A stretch of 64,000 bases of DNA from assembly GCA_964369415.1 (NCBI GenBank), contig CAYJFP010000005.1, positions 47,099 through 111,098 of the forward strand, given 5' to 3'. The translations under genes and the position numbers were made by a program. Source of the stretch: SIG603 sp964369415. GTDB lineage: Bacteria > Bacillota > Clostridia > Oscillospirales > Acutalibacteraceae. Position 1 is the first letter of the stretch, and each line of letters opens with the position of its first letter. Under the pieces are notes generated by a model, which saw nothing but the letters and a program-made list of their open reading frames with translations, was not told where the DNA came from and did not search any database. Shown here piece after piece: positions 32,849 to 42,003 of this stretch.

Positions 32849-34087
32849 ATGGAATTTATTACGAAGCTTTACTTTTCGTCGCAGTGCATAAGCGTGTATG
32901 ATAATATTAGGCAGGACAGTGTGTTTTCATCGCTGGAAAATGTTTTGTCAGATATACATACAAAAGCTCCTTTTGAAAAAATAAGCCTTAGTTACTCGAA
33001 GCTTTGCAGTGAACTTTATAAGAGTGAATACTGTGCAAATCTTCACGACCACATTCTTTCATTTGTTTTGAGTGATGAAAATACTTTTACAAAAGCTGTT
33101 TCAAAAGGTGAAGACGATAAAATTCCGCTTCAACTTAAAAAAGCGGCGATACAAGATTTAACTGCGCTTTATAATCTGACAAAGCTTGACCGTGAGACGA
33201 TAGTGTGTGAGATAAGGCAGATTTATCCGCAGTTCAAGGACTTTTTATTCTTTGGGCATTATGAAAATAAGCCGAAAGCATTTGAAAACTTTTCAGTGTG
33301 GAGCGATGGCAAAGAGGTTAAAAACAGTTATAGAAAAAATGGAATCGGGCAGTATGCAAAATACAGTGCATTTTATTTCTCAGAGGACAAAAAGGTTATA
33401 CCCATTGAAAAACCGAGGAAAGTCAGCATAGAAAGCCTTAAATATTACGAAGTTCAAAAGCAAAGGGTTTATGAAAACACCAAGAATTTTATAGAGGGTA
33501 AATCCGCCGATAATGTACTTCTTTACGGAGATAGAGGCACGGGAAAATCTACGCTTGTCCACTCGATGATTAACTGTTTTGATTCTTTGAAAATAATTGA
33601 AATAACTAAAGAAAGTATCAAAGATATTCACGAACTTATAAATCAAATAGGGAAAATATCTTCAAAGGTAATTGTTTTTATTGATGACCTTACTTTTAAT
33701 GAAAATGAAGGCTCATTCAACACTTTTAAGGCGGCTCTTGAGGGCTCATTAAGCCCGCTTCCTAAAAATATGCTAATTTATGCGACTAGCAACAGAAGGC
33801 ATCTGATTAAAGAAACCTTTTCTGCAAGAGAGGGTAACGAGCTTCATTCTAGTGATACTAGGGACGAGAGCGCATCTTTAGCGGATAGATTTGGTCTCAC
33901 ACTTACATTTATGAGTCCTACTTTGCCTGAATTTTTAGAGATGATCACCGAAATGGCAAAGGACAGAAACTTGAATGTCGACAAAGATGAATTGATAAAA
34001 GGTGCAAAAGCGTTCTCGGCAAGAAAAGGAAACCGCTCAGGAAGAGTAGCGAAGCAGTATTTAGACCAGTTAGAGGCAAAAATTTAA
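32849..34087 (+). CDS. DUF815 AAA+ ATPase
   Basis: A 412-residue protein. The N-terminal 190 residues are helical and unrecognised; the C-terminal half is the DUF815 ATPase with Walker A LLYGDRGTGKSTLVHS, Walker B VIVFIDDLTFNENE and ATSNRRHLIKETF. It is widespread in Firmicutes and of unknown function. AAGAGG precedes the ATG. It lies upstream of proC with a 19-base gap. Confidence 0.88.
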   Translation: MEFITKLYFSSQCISVYDNIRQDSVFSSLENVLSDIHTKAPFEKISLSYSKLCSELYKSEYCANLHDHILSFVLSDENTFTKAVSKGEDDKIPLQLKKAAIQDLTALYNLTKLDRETIVCEIRQIYPQFKDFLFFGHYENKPKAFENFSVWSDGKEVKNSYRKNGIGQYAKYSAFYFSEDKKVIPIEKPRKVSIESLKYYEVQKQRVYENTKNFIEGKSADNVLLYGDRGTGKSTLVHSMINCFDSLKIIEITKESIKDIHELINQIGKISSKVIVFIDDLTFNENEGSFNTFKAALEGSLSPLPKNMLIYATSNRRHLIKETFSAREGNELHSSDTRDESASLADRFGLTLTFMSPTLPEFLEMITEMAKDRNLNVDKDELIKGAKAFSARKGNRSGRVAKQYLDQLEAKI

Positions 34088-34105
34088 AGGGAAGAGGACA
34101 TTATT

Positions 34106-34900
34106 ATGAAAATTGGATTTATTGGAACAGGAAATATGGCAAGTGCTATTATTACAGGAATGATTAAGTCAGGTAAATACGAAGTAAATGACATAATCGC
34201 ATTTGATTTAGATACGAAAAAACTTAATGAATTATCAGAAAAATATGGAATAAAGAAAGCTAAAAATAATGTAGAAGTTGCAGAGCTTTCAGATGTTTTA
34301 ATTCTTGCAGTTAAGCCAATTTTTTATAGCAGTGTCATAGACGAAATTAAGGATAAGGGAAATGCGATTGTCGTTTCGTTAACACCAGGCCTTAGCATAA
34401 AATATCTTGAAAGTCTGTTTGACCGTGAGGTGAAAATCGTGAGAACGATGCCGAATACTCCAGCTTTAGTAGGCGAGGGGATGACGGCTTACTGCAAGGG
34501 AACAAACGTTAGTGATGAGGAAGTAGCAGTAGTGGTCGAACTTTTTGAAGGCGTAGGTAAATGCAGTTTTGTAGAAGAAAGACTGATGGACGCAGTAGTC
34601 GGAATAAGCGGAAGTTCACCGGCTTATGTATATATTTTCATAGAAGCCATGGCAGATGCCGCAGTTAAAAGAGGTATGCCAAGGGACAAAGCGTATGAGT
34701 TTGCAGCTCAGGCGGTTTTGGGAAGTGCTAAGACAGTGCTAGAAACAGGAATACACCCTGGTGCGTTAAAAGACATGGTGTGCTCACCCGGAGGAACTAC
34801 GATAGCAGCAGTGGCTGAACTTGAAAACAGTGGTTTTAGGTCAAGTGTGATAAAAGCTGTGGAAGCCTGCATAGACAAATCTGAATCGATGGGGAAATAG
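34106..34900 (+). CDS. proC: Pyrroline-5-carboxylate reductase
   Basis: A 264-residue enzyme that makes proline by reducing pyrroline-5-carboxylate. Rossmann loop FIGTGNMASAIITG; RTMPNTPALVGEGM and the C-terminal signature HPGALKDMVCSPGGTTIAAV are clear. AGAGGA precedes the ATG. A terminator follows. proA and proB are not in the window. Confidence 0.96.
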   Translation: MKIGFIGTGNMASAIITGMIKSGKYEVNDIIAFDLDTKKLNELSEKYGIKKAKNNVEVAELSDVLILAVKPIFYSSVIDEIKDKGNAIVVSLTPGLSIKYLESLFDREVKIVRTMPNTPALVGEGMTAYCKGTNVSDEEVAVVVELFEGVGKCSFVEERLMDAVVGISGSSPAYVYIFIEAMADAAVKRGMPRDKAYEFAAQAVLGSAKTVLETGIHPGALKDMVCSPGGTTIAAVAELENSGFRSSVIKAVEACIDKSESMGK

Positions 34901-34914
34901 ATCATAAAAAAATA

Positions 34915-34941
34915 AAAGGAGGGCAAGTACCCTCCTTTTTT
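34915..34941 (+). terminator. Intrinsic terminator after proC
   Basis: AAAGGAGGG / CCCTCCTTT with loop CAAGTA and a T-run. Confidence 0.9.
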
Positions 34942-34964
34942 ATATTTTAGCAAAATAGCCTTTT

Positions 34965-35015
34965 GTTATTAGCTATTAGTCATTAGCTGTAAGTGCACAT
35001 TGCACTTACTACAGG
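34965..35015. repeat. Intergenic hairpin unit at the tsaD 3' end
   Basis: GTAAGTGCA and TGCACTTAC form a perfect 9-bp hairpin around CAT, flanked by TATTAGTCATTAGC similar to the repeat at 30362-30480. The hairpin overlaps the tsaD stop codon on the minus strand. Confidence 0.4.
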
Positions 35016-36016
35016 CTTATGTCTCGTCTTGCACAACCATTAAGGCTCATGTCGGCTATATTTCCAGATTTAAATTCGTAATAGCCTTGAGAGGCTATCA
35101 TAGCGGCATTGTCAGAACAAAGTTTAATGTCGGGCATGTAAAAATCTAAACCATTTTCTTTAGAAAGTCTTGCAAGTTCACGCCTTAAAAGGCTGTTTGC
35201 AGAAACTCCACCGGCTATCACAATTTTTTTATGGCCGGTTTCTTTTGCTGCCTTGATAAAATTAGCAGTAAGGCAGTCGACAAGGGTTTTTCGGTAGGAC
35301 GCACAAAGATTTGGAACGTTTATTTCCTCATTTTTTTGCTTTGCATTGTGAATTATGTTAATTACCGAAGTTTTAAGCCCCGAAAAGCTAAAGTCTAAAG
35401 GAGCACCGTCGACAGATGGTCTTGGAAGCTTGTAGGAATTCGGGTTGCCGTTTTCAGCCTCTTTATCAAGCATTATTCCGCCAGGATATGGCATTCCGAG
35501 CGCCCTTGCCGCCTTGTCGAAGGCTTCACCTGCGGCATCGTCACGGGTTTTCGCTATGACTTTTAGTTCTGTATAGGAATCAACCGAGATAATATGGCTA
35601 TGACCGCCCGAAACCACGAGACATAAAAAGGGCGGCTCTAAATCTTCATGAGAAAGATAGTTAGAGGCTATGTGACCTCTTAAATGGTGGACAGGAATCA
35701 ATGGTAAATCAGCACTAAGAGCGAGACCTTTTGCGAAATTCACACCGACTAAAAGTGCGCCGATAAGCCCTGGGCAATGCGTGACAGCTACTGCATCAAT
35801 GTCGCTAAGGCTTACATTTGCCTCGTTTAAGGCCTCTTTATAGACCTGAACAATGGATTCGCTATGACGTCTTGAGGCGATTTCGGGAACGACACCTCCA
35901 TAGAGTCTGTGCTCTTCAATTTGTGAAGCGATGAAGTTGCTAAGCACTACTCGTCCATCTTTTACGACGGATACAGAGGTTTCATCACAAGATGTTTCTA
36001 TTCCCAATATCAGCAT
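35009..36016 (-). CDS. tsaD: tRNA N6-adenosine threonylcarbamoyltransferase TsaD
   Basis: A 335-residue ASKHA-fold enzyme that transfers threonylcarbamoyl to A37 of ANN-decoding tRNAs. It starts MLILGIETSCDETSVSVV; the metal-binding histidines are in VHHLRGHIASN, and nucleotide-binding segments are VVSGGHSHI and VIAGGVSANSLLR. AAAGGAG precedes the ATG. It lies four bases after rimI, its frequent neighbour; tsaB and tsaE are not in the window. Confidence 0.96.
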   Translation of the reverse strand: MLILGIETSCDETSVSVVKDGRVVLSNFIASQIEEHRLYGGVVPEIASRRHSESIVQVYKEALNEANVSLSDIDAVAVTHCPGLIGALLVGVNFAKGLALSADLPLIPVHHLRGHIASNYLSHEDLEPPFLCLVVSGGHSHIISVDSYTELKVIAKTRDDAAGEAFDKAARALGMPYPGGIMLDKEAENGNPNSYKLPRPSVDGAPLDFSFSGLKTSVINIIHNAKQKNEEINVPNLCASYRKTLVDCLTANFIKAAKETGHKKIVIAGGVSANSLLRRELARLSKENGLDFYMPDIKLCSDNAAMIASQGYYEFKSGNIADMSLNGCARRDISL

Positions 36017-36020
36017 GTTT

Positions 36021-36446
36021 TTACTCCTTTATCAATGTATAAATGTAGGCATCTTCAGGCGGGTTTTCATAAAAATTAGGCCTGATTCCCATGTTTTTAA
36101 AGTTCAAATTTTCATAAAGTTTAATCGCAGCTTTGTTTGAAACTCTCACTTCAAGACTTATGGAAATCTCACAATTTTCTATAAGTTTTTTTGTGATGAT
36201 TTTTCCTATCCCTTTTCCTTGGTGCTCGGGAAAAACCGCAATGTTGGTAACAAAGCCTTCTCCGAAAACAAGATGCATACCGCCGTAACCTAAGATTTTT
36301 TCGTCTTCTACGGCGACAAAAAACACCGCAGTTTCATTTGTCAGCTGACTTCTTAAAGAATCTACGCTCCATGGCGACGAAAACGAAATTTGCTCAAGCT
36401 CATAGACGGATAAGATGTCGCTTTCGTGCATTTTCCTTACTATCAT
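36021..36446 (-). CDS. rimI: Ribosomal protein alanine N-acetyltransferase RimI
   Basis: A 141-residue GNAT acetyltransferase. It has the acetyl-CoA loop VFPEHQGKGIGKII and the C-terminal SNKAAIKLYENLNF. RimI acetylates the N-terminus of S18, and its gene usually lies beside tsaD as here. I chose the ATG at 36446, which overlaps the phosphatase stop (ATGA), over a TTG at 36458. Substrate by homology. Confidence 0.9.
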   Translation of the reverse strand: MIVRKMHESDILSVYELEQISFSSPWSVDSLRSQLTNETAVFFVAVEDEKILGYGGMHLVFGEGFVTNIAVFPEHQGKGIGKIITKKLIENCEISISLEVRVSNKAAIKLYENLNFKNMGIRPNFYENPPEDAYIYTLIKE

Positions 36447-36874
36447 AGTGCCACACAAACTTTACTCAAAAACACTTTTAGCTCATTTTTTAAGTGGTCA
36501 CGGCAGTTTCTATAGACTTCAATTTCTTGACCGAATGGATCATTAACAGTGTTGGGAACGTAAATTTTTTCATGCGAAACGCCCGCTTTGGTTAATATGT
36601 AAGCGTGGGTGTCATTCATCACAAAGAATGCGTCCCATGCCGAAAGGTGCTTAGAATCTATCCTTTTTGCCTTGTGTTTGCTTATGTCTATTCCGATTTC
36701 ATCCATCGCCTTGACGGCATTTTCGGTGGCGCAATCGCCGTTTTTCGCTGCAATGCCTGCGCTTAGGCAAAGGATTTCACCCGCTAAATCATTCGATTTT
36801 GTCATTTCTCTAAAAAGTGCTTCAGCCATAGGGCTTCGGCAAGTATTACCAGTACATACGAAAAGAACCTTCAT
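36443..36874 (-). CDS. Low-molecular-weight phosphatase, YwlE-like protein-arginine phosphatase
   Basis: A 143-residue phosphatase. The P-loop VCTGNTCRSPMAEALF contains the catalytic Cys and, in the position that gives YwlE its phosphoarginine specificity, Thr rather than Ile (CTGNTCRS). The general acid lies in NDPFGQ. YwlE reverses McsB arginine phosphorylation. No mcsB gene is in the window, so a classical tyrosine phosphatase cannot be excluded. It is the first of a three-gene unit with rimI and tsaD. Confidence 0.85.
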   Translation of the reverse strand: MKVLFVCTGNTCRSPMAEALFREMTKSNDLAGEILCLSAGIAAKNGDCATENAVKAMDEIGIDISKHKAKRIDSKHLSAWDAFFVMNDTHAYILTKAGVSHEKIYVPNTVNDPFGQEIEVYRNCRDHLKNELKVFLSKVCVAL

Positions 36875-36955
36875 ATTTATTCCTCATTTTTGAATTGCTA
36901 TATGATATTTTAGCAGATTAATGACATTTATTAGTTAATGGATTGTAAATAATAA

Positions 36956-38413
36956 CTAAATTCGCTCTTCAATCGCCTGTCTAACCGCTTTTAATATCTT
37001 AAGTCTTGCGTATTTTTTGTCGTTTCCTTCGACTACAATCCACGGGGCGGACTCGGTGGAAGTTTTCTCTATCATCTCGTCTATCGCTTTTTCGTACTTG
37101 TCCCATTTTTCACGGTTGCGCCAGTCTTCGTCGGTTATTTTGTACATTTTTTCGGGTGTGTTTTGCCTGTCCTCAAATCTCTTTAACTGCTCTTCTTTGC
37201 TTATATGAATGAAAAATTTCAGGATAATCGCCCCGTGCTCGGCAAGTTCTTCTTCAAACTCATTGATTTCGTCAAAAGCCTGTACACATCTTTTTTCAGG
37301 AGTAAAGCCCTCGATTCGTTCAACCATAACTCTTCCATACCATGTCCTGTCGAATATGGCAATGTGGCCGTCTTTTGGAACATGCTTCCAAAATCTCCAT
37401 AAATAATGTTTAGCTAGCTCTTCTTTATTTGGAGCAGCTATCGGAATAACGTCAAATCCTCTTGGATCAAGCGCCCACGAAAGCCTTCGAATAGCACCGC
37501 CTTTTCCAGCGGCATCCCAGCCTTCAAAGGCAAGAATGACAGGAATTCTTTGCTTGTAAATAAAGCCGTGAAGCTCCTTAAGCCTGTTTTTTTCCTTTTT
37601 AAGCTCTTCTTTGTAAAATTCACGCTCTGCTATTTTGTCTAAATCTATTTTAGAAAGTGGGGTGCTCTTAAGTATGCAAAAAGATGGTTTTTCGGCTTTT
37701 TCTGCGTTTGGAGCACCATCTTTCAGTGCGTTTTTAAGCGAATTAAGAATAATAGATAGGATTTTGTATGAACCTTCTCGCTTTTTTTCGTTCCAAATCA
37801 CATGCCAAGGAGCGTTTTCTGTATTGGTTTTTTCTATAATATTTTGAATAAGAGAACATCTATAGTCGAACTCCTTATTGCATTTTAAGTCGTTTTCAGA
37901 AATTCTCCACGCAGAATATGGGTCGGCTAAAAGCTTTTCAAATCTTCTCTTTTGCTCTTTTTTACTCATATGCAAAAAGAATTTTAATATTAAATAGCCA
38001 TCGTTTGAAAGATTTTTTTCAAATGTATTGATGTCGTACGATCTGTCCTCAGAATCGGGATTTTCAAGGGTGTTTCTGTAGGCTAGGTTATAATAGCTGT
38101 GATTTAAAACAGAGATACAGCCTTTTTCGGGGATAGTCTTCCAAAACGGCCACATAAAGGGCTTTTTCTCGCTTTTAAAGGCAAGTGCTGGATTTACATA
38201 AACGTTAAAGCCTCTGGGGTCAAGCTCGGATATAAAATCAGAAATTGCCTCGCCTTTTCCCGAAGCTCCAAAGCCCTCTATTATAATCATGACAGGTATG
38301 CCAGCGTCTTTCAAAGTTTGTTGAAGTGAATAAATTTCCTCTTGCATTTCTTTTATACGTTTTTTAGCTTCTTCTTTTTCTAAATCAAAGCTTTTGTCTA
38401 TATTGTCTAGCAT
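36956..38413 (-). CDS. Polyphosphate:AMP phosphotransferase, two-domain PPK2
   Basis: A 485-residue protein of two tandem PPK2 domains. The C-terminal domain has intact motifs: AFEGWDAAGKGGAIRRL (Walker A), DPRGFDVIPI and FDRTWYGRVMVERIEG. The N-terminal copy keeps EGFGASGKGEAISDF but has LNHSYYNLAYR where FDRSWYGR is expected. In two-domain class II PPK2 enzymes, which phosphorylate AMP using polyphosphate, the N-terminal domain is typically the inactive one. It has its own consensus promoter. Confidence 0.9.
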   Translation of the reverse strand: MLDNIDKSFDLEKEEAKKRIKEMQEEIYSLQQTLKDAGIPVMIIIEGFGASGKGEAISDFISELDPRGFNVYVNPALAFKSEKKPFMWPFWKTIPEKGCISVLNHSYYNLAYRNTLENPDSEDRSYDINTFEKNLSNDGYLILKFFLHMSKKEQKRRFEKLLADPYSAWRISENDLKCNKEFDYRCSLIQNIIEKTNTENAPWHVIWNEKKREGSYKILSIILNSLKNALKDGAPNAEKAEKPSFCILKSTPLSKIDLDKIAEREFYKEELKKEKNRLKELHGFIYKQRIPVILAFEGWDAAGKGGAIRRLSWALDPRGFDVIPIAAPNKEELAKHYLWRFWKHVPKDGHIAIFDRTWYGRVMVERIEGFTPEKRCVQAFDEINEFEEELAEHGAIILKFFIHISKEEQLKRFEDRQNTPEKMYKITDEDWRNREKWDKYEKAIDEMIEKTSTESAPWIVVEGNDKKYARLKILKAVRQAIEERI

Positions 38414-38445
38414 TTCTACACCTCTTTATATGAATTTGTATTTAA

Positions 38446-38474
38446 ATTATACAGTTTACTCCACTGATAGTCAA
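38446..38474 (-). promoter_or_regulatory. Sigma-A promoter of the PPK2 gene
   Basis: Minus strand TTGACT, a 17-base spacer and TATAAT, about 33 bases before the start. Confidence 0.85.
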
Positions 38475-38542
38475 GAAAGTTAGGGCAAAAAATTTACTAA
38501 ATTATTATGTGATTATTTATTAAAAATAAAATTCTAAAATCG

Positions 38543-38571
38543 TTGATTTTTTTTGTTTTTTTTGTTAAAAT
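38543..38571 (+). promoter_or_regulatory. Probable promoter of the second VOC gene
   Basis: TTGATT, a 17-base T-rich spacer and TAAAAT. The 194-base divergent region between the PPK2 and VOC genes holds these two promoters and nothing else I can see. Confidence 0.6.
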
Positions 38572-38607
38572 GATGTTTAGTAATTTAAAAAAGAAAGGTT
38601 GATATAA

Positions 38608-38997
38608 ATGAAAAAATTTGGATTTCACCATATTGCATTGGCAGCTGTAAATGCTGATGAAACAGTTAAATTTTATCAAGAAGCTCTAGGTCTTGAAATT
38701 TTAAGAAAATGGGAGACAAACGGTGCGTACGGCTACATGCTAGACATGGGAGATGGCGGCATACTTGAAATTTTCCCAGGTGGAAATAAAGAAGTGCCTG
38801 TAAATGCGGACTGGCTACACCTTGCACTTTCTACAGATGATGTAGATGGGGCATATGAAGCATGTCTTAAAGCTGGAGCGACTTCACACATGGTGCCACA
38901 AGATATCGTTATTCAGTCAGAGCCACCTATGCCAGCTAGAATTGCCTTTGTTAAAGGATTAAACGGAGAGCAAGTAGAATTTTTTCAAGAGAAATAA
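38608..38997 (+). CDS. VOC/glyoxalase-fold protein
   Basis: A 129-residue glyoxalase-like protein. Likely ligands are His7/His8 (KKFGFHHIALAA), the Glu in GGILEIFPGG, the His in DWLHLALST and the Glu in GEQVEFFQE. A lactoylglutathione-lyase-like or isomerase role is possible; the substrate is unknown. AAAGG precedes the ATG. Confidence 0.85.
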   Translation: MKKFGFHHIALAAVNADETVKFYQEALGLEILRKWETNGAYGYMLDMGDGGILEIFPGGNKEVPVNADWLHLALSTDDVDGAYEACLKAGATSHMVPQDIVIQSEPPMPARIAFVKGLNGEQVEFFQEK

Positions 38998-39002
38998 AAA
39001 AT

Positions 39003-39024
39003 AAGGGGCTGATATCAGCCCCTT
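39003..39024. terminator. Perfect palindrome between the VOC and DUF368 genes
   Basis: AAGGGGCTGAT / ATCAGCCCCTT: 11 bp with no spacer. T-runs flank it only on the minus strand, so on the plus strand it could be a weak terminator or a processing hairpin. Confidence 0.5.
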
Positions 39025-39055
39025 AAGTATTGAATGATGAATATTGGAGGAAAAT

Positions 39056-39898
39056 ATGAAAAATGTAATGCTTGCGATAAAAGGATTTTTTATCGGTATA
39101 GCAAATATAATTCCGGGAGTTAGCGGTGGAACACTGATGATTACGCTTGGGATTTACGAAGATGTTATAAATGCAATCAGCCACTTTTTAAGAGATTTTA
39201 AAAAGAATATTAAATTTTTATTCTTTTTGGGAATAGGAGTGATTGTCTCCATTGTTTTGATGAGCAATGTGATAACATACACGCTTGAATTTTACCAACT
39301 GCCGACGATAATTTTCTTTATCGGACTTATACTTGGTGGAGTCCCGATGCTGTTTAAGAAAGTGAAGGGACATACAAAATCGGTTTCAAACATTCTGATT
39401 TTTGCCTTGATGTTCTCATTGGTGGCGGCACTTCCGTTTTTGGGAGAAGGAACTTCTATGGTAAGCTTTGAAAACATGGGAGTGTTCTCATATTTCTTGC
39501 TATTTTTGGTCGGAATAGTTGCGGCGGCTTCGATGGTCATACCCGGAATTAGCGGCTCGTTTCTACTAATTTTGCTCGGATACTACGAGCCAGTTTTAGA
39601 CACGATAAAATCTTTATTCACTTTCGACAATATAATTGGTGATGGAATAGTTTTAGGAGTTTTTGGACTCGGAATCTTGTTCGGAATAGTTTTAGTTGCA
39701 AAATTAATTGAATTTCTACTCAAAAAATTTGAAGTAAAGACTTTTTGTGGCATATTAGGATTTGTCCTAGCCTCGGTTATTTCCATATTTGCTGAAGCGT
39801 TAAAAGGTGGCGGACTGGAATTTTCGGCGATTCAAATTGGAATTGCAGTGCCTTTATTTATAGGCGGAATGATTATTTCCTACAAAATCGGAGATTGA
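39056..39898 (+). CDS. DUF368 family membrane protein (polyprenyl-phosphate transporter type)
   Basis: A 280-residue polytopic protein. Two copies of a conserved half-motif, ANIIPGVSGGTLMITLG and SMVIPGISGSFLLILLG, show the internal duplication of DUF368. Members of this family have been identified as undecaprenyl-phosphate recycling flippases in the cytoplasmic membrane, which I infer here. I chose ATG 39056 with GGAGG before it. Its stop codon abuts the convergent recG stop. Confidence 0.88.
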   Translation: MKNVMLAIKGFFIGIANIIPGVSGGTLMITLGIYEDVINAISHFLRDFKKNIKFLFFLGIGVIVSIVLMSNVITYTLEFYQLPTIIFFIGLILGGVPMLFKKVKGHTKSVSNILIFALMFSLVAALPFLGEGTSMVSFENMGVFSYFLLFLVGIVAAASMVIPGISGSFLLILLGYYEPVLDTIKSLFTFDNIIGDGIVLGVFGLGILFGIVLVAKLIEFLLKKFEVKTFCGILGFVLASVISIFAEALKGGGLEFSAIQIGIAVPLFIGGMIISYKIGD

Positions 39899-41926
39899 TT
39901 AAATCACCATACTTTCGTGATTTACATTAAAAAGCATTTCGACTTCCTGAAGTAAAAGAGGGTGGTTTGTAAGATTTTTATCCTCTGATAAAATCTCATC
40001 GGCTAGTATTCGTGCCTCTTTTAAAGTCTCGATATCCTCTATCATGTCAGCGATTTTAAGAGCTGGAAGTCCGTGCTGTCTTTGTCCGAAAAAGTCGCCT
40101 GGTCCTCTCATTTTTAAATCTTCATCGGCTATTTTAAAGCCGTCGTTTGTTTCGTGCATTAGGTCTAGTCGTCTTCTTGTCTCCTCGTTTCTCGTGTCAG
40201 AAATTAGTATGCAAGTTGACTTGTGTTTGCCTCGACCGACTCTTCCTCTTAGCTGATGAAGCTGAGAAAGGCCGTATCTTTCGGCGTTTTCGATAATCAT
40301 AATAACGGCGTTTGGAACATCTACTCCTACTTCCACAACAGTGGTTGATAGGAGTATTTTTGTTTTATTTTCACTAAAATCTTTCATAACGGAGTCTTTT
40401 TCAGAAGGCTTCATTTTTCCGTGAAGAACTGCGATTAAGCTTTCGTCAAAATAAGCTTTTAAAAACTCATAATAGCTTTCTATGCTTAAAAGTTCGCTTT
40501 CGCTTTCTTCAATCAAAGGGCAGATGATATACGCCTGTCTTCCTTCGTTCAAATGCTTTTGAACATAGCCAAAAGCCCTGTTTCTGATGGATGAATCTAT
40601 CACATAGGTTTCAATTTTTTGCCTACCAGGCGGCAATTCATCCAAAACTGAAATGTCAAGATCGCCGTATATCATAAGCGCCAAAGTTCTTGGGATCGGT
40701 GTCGCACTCATCACCAAAGTGTGTGGGCTTACGCCTTTTTTTAATAGCGCACTTCTCTGTTTTACACCAAATCTATGCTGTTCATCGGTTATTACCAGTC
40801 CTAGATTTTTAAAGGTTAAGCCCTCTGTAATCAGTGCATGGGTGCCTACTGCAATTAGTGATTCGCCGATTTCAAGTCTTTGATACGCTTCTCTTTTTTT
40901 AGCGGGAGTCAAAGAGCCAGTCAAAAGCTCTACCTTTATTCCTGTAGGCTCTAATAAGGCTTTTAAGGAATTATAATGCTGGTTTGCAAGAATTTCTGTT
41001 GGCGCCATCATGGCACACTGGATATTGTTTTTTGCAGCAGTGTGACAAATTCCCGCAGCAACGGCAGTTTTTCCGCTTCCGACATCGCCTTGTAATAGCC
41101 TGTTCATCGGATGTGGCTTTTTAAAGTCTTCTATGCAGTCGTGTATCGCCTTGTCCTGAACACTGGTAAGGGAAAAGGGCAGAAGGTCTTTGTATTCTTC
41201 TACAAAATTTTCTATCATCACATGACTAGTAAAAGATTTCTTCTTATTTCGAATTTTTCTCATGCCTATTTGAAGCACAAGAAATTCTTCAAATATAAGT
41301 CGTCTTCTAGCACGTTCAAGTGCCTCAAAATTAAGAGGAAAATGAATGTTTCTAAAGGCGTAATCCATGTGGCAAAGCTTGTATTTCTCCCGAACTTCAT
41401 CACTTAAAGCATCGCTAAGATTATGCACGGATTCTTTTAGACATTCTTTGACTGCTGTTGATATTTGCCTTGTGGTAAGACCCTCGGTCTGATGATAAAT
41501 CGGATTTATTGTATTTGCCTTATTTAGTGGATAAAATTCGGGTGAAGTCATCTCTTTTTTGTAAGAGTTTGGGTTTAATTTTCCTCTAAAATAATAAGTT
41601 TGTCCACTTTGAAGAAGAGTTTTAATATATTTATTGTTAAAAAAAGTCAGTGTCATACTTCCACTTTCGTCAAAGACACTGACTTTATAAATAGTCTTGC
41701 CACCTTTGATTCTTTGTTCTGAAGGAGTGGATTCAACAACGGCTTTAACTACATTAACTTCATCTTTTATCGTCTCTGAAATAAGCCTAAATTCGCTCCA
41801 ATCTTCATAAGTTCGAGGATAAAAACGCAGTAAATCATAATCTGTTTTTATATCAAGTTTATTAAAAAGCACTGCTTTTTTAGGTCCGACGCCCTTAATA
41901 TAAGTAATATCCTTTACTTCACGCAT
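39899..41926 (-). CDS. recG: ATP-dependent DNA helicase RecG
   Basis: A 675-residue helicase that regresses stalled forks and branch-migrates junctions. The N-terminal wedge domain is followed by helicase motifs RLLQGDVGSGKTAVAAG (I), TDEQHRFGVKQR (II), VMSATPIPRTLALMIYGD (III), TTVVEVGVDVPNA (V) and HQLRGRVGRGKHKS (VI). I chose the ATG at 41926 (MREVKDITYIKGVGPKK), with AAAGGTAG before it; the longer frame runs through the upstream terminator. Confidence 0.96.
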   Translation of the reverse strand: MREVKDITYIKGVGPKKAVLFNKLDIKTDYDLLRFYPRTYEDWSEFRLISETIKDEVNVVKAVVESTPSEQRIKGGKTIYKVSVFDESGSMTLTFFNNKYIKTLLQSGQTYYFRGKLNPNSYKKEMTSPEFYPLNKANTINPIYHQTEGLTTRQISTAVKECLKESVHNLSDALSDEVREKYKLCHMDYAFRNIHFPLNFEALERARRRLIFEEFLVLQIGMRKIRNKKKSFTSHVMIENFVEEYKDLLPFSLTSVQDKAIHDCIEDFKKPHPMNRLLQGDVGSGKTAVAAGICHTAAKNNIQCAMMAPTEILANQHYNSLKALLEPTGIKVELLTGSLTPAKKREAYQRLEIGESLIAVGTHALITEGLTFKNLGLVITDEQHRFGVKQRSALLKKGVSPHTLVMSATPIPRTLALMIYGDLDISVLDELPPGRQKIETYVIDSSIRNRAFGYVQKHLNEGRQAYIICPLIEESESELLSIESYYEFLKAYFDESLIAVLHGKMKPSEKDSVMKDFSENKTKILLSTTVVEVGVDVPNAVIMIIENAERYGLSQLHQLRGRVGRGKHKSTCILISDTRNEETRRRLDLMHETNDGFKIADEDLKMRGPGDFFGQRQHGLPALKIADMIEDIETLKEARILADEILSEDKNLTNHPLLLQEVEMLFNVNHESMVI

Positions 41927-41962
41927 TTTTTTATCTACCTTTCGCTTAAATATTTCTACAAT

Positions 41963-41995
41963 TAAAACATTGGGGGTGGTATTTACCACCCCCAA
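41963..41995 (-). terminator. Intrinsic terminator after the FakA-like gene
   Basis: TTGGGGGTGGT / ACCACCCCCAA with loop ATTT; on the minus strand it is followed by TGTTTTAATT. It separates the FakA-like gene from recG. Confidence 0.75.
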
Positions 41996-42003
41996 ACCTT
42001 TAA

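Noticed and set aside
36956..38413. Gene fusion artefact in the PPK2 protein
   Set aside because: Two tandem PPK2 domains are normal for class II polyphosphate:AMP phosphotransferases.
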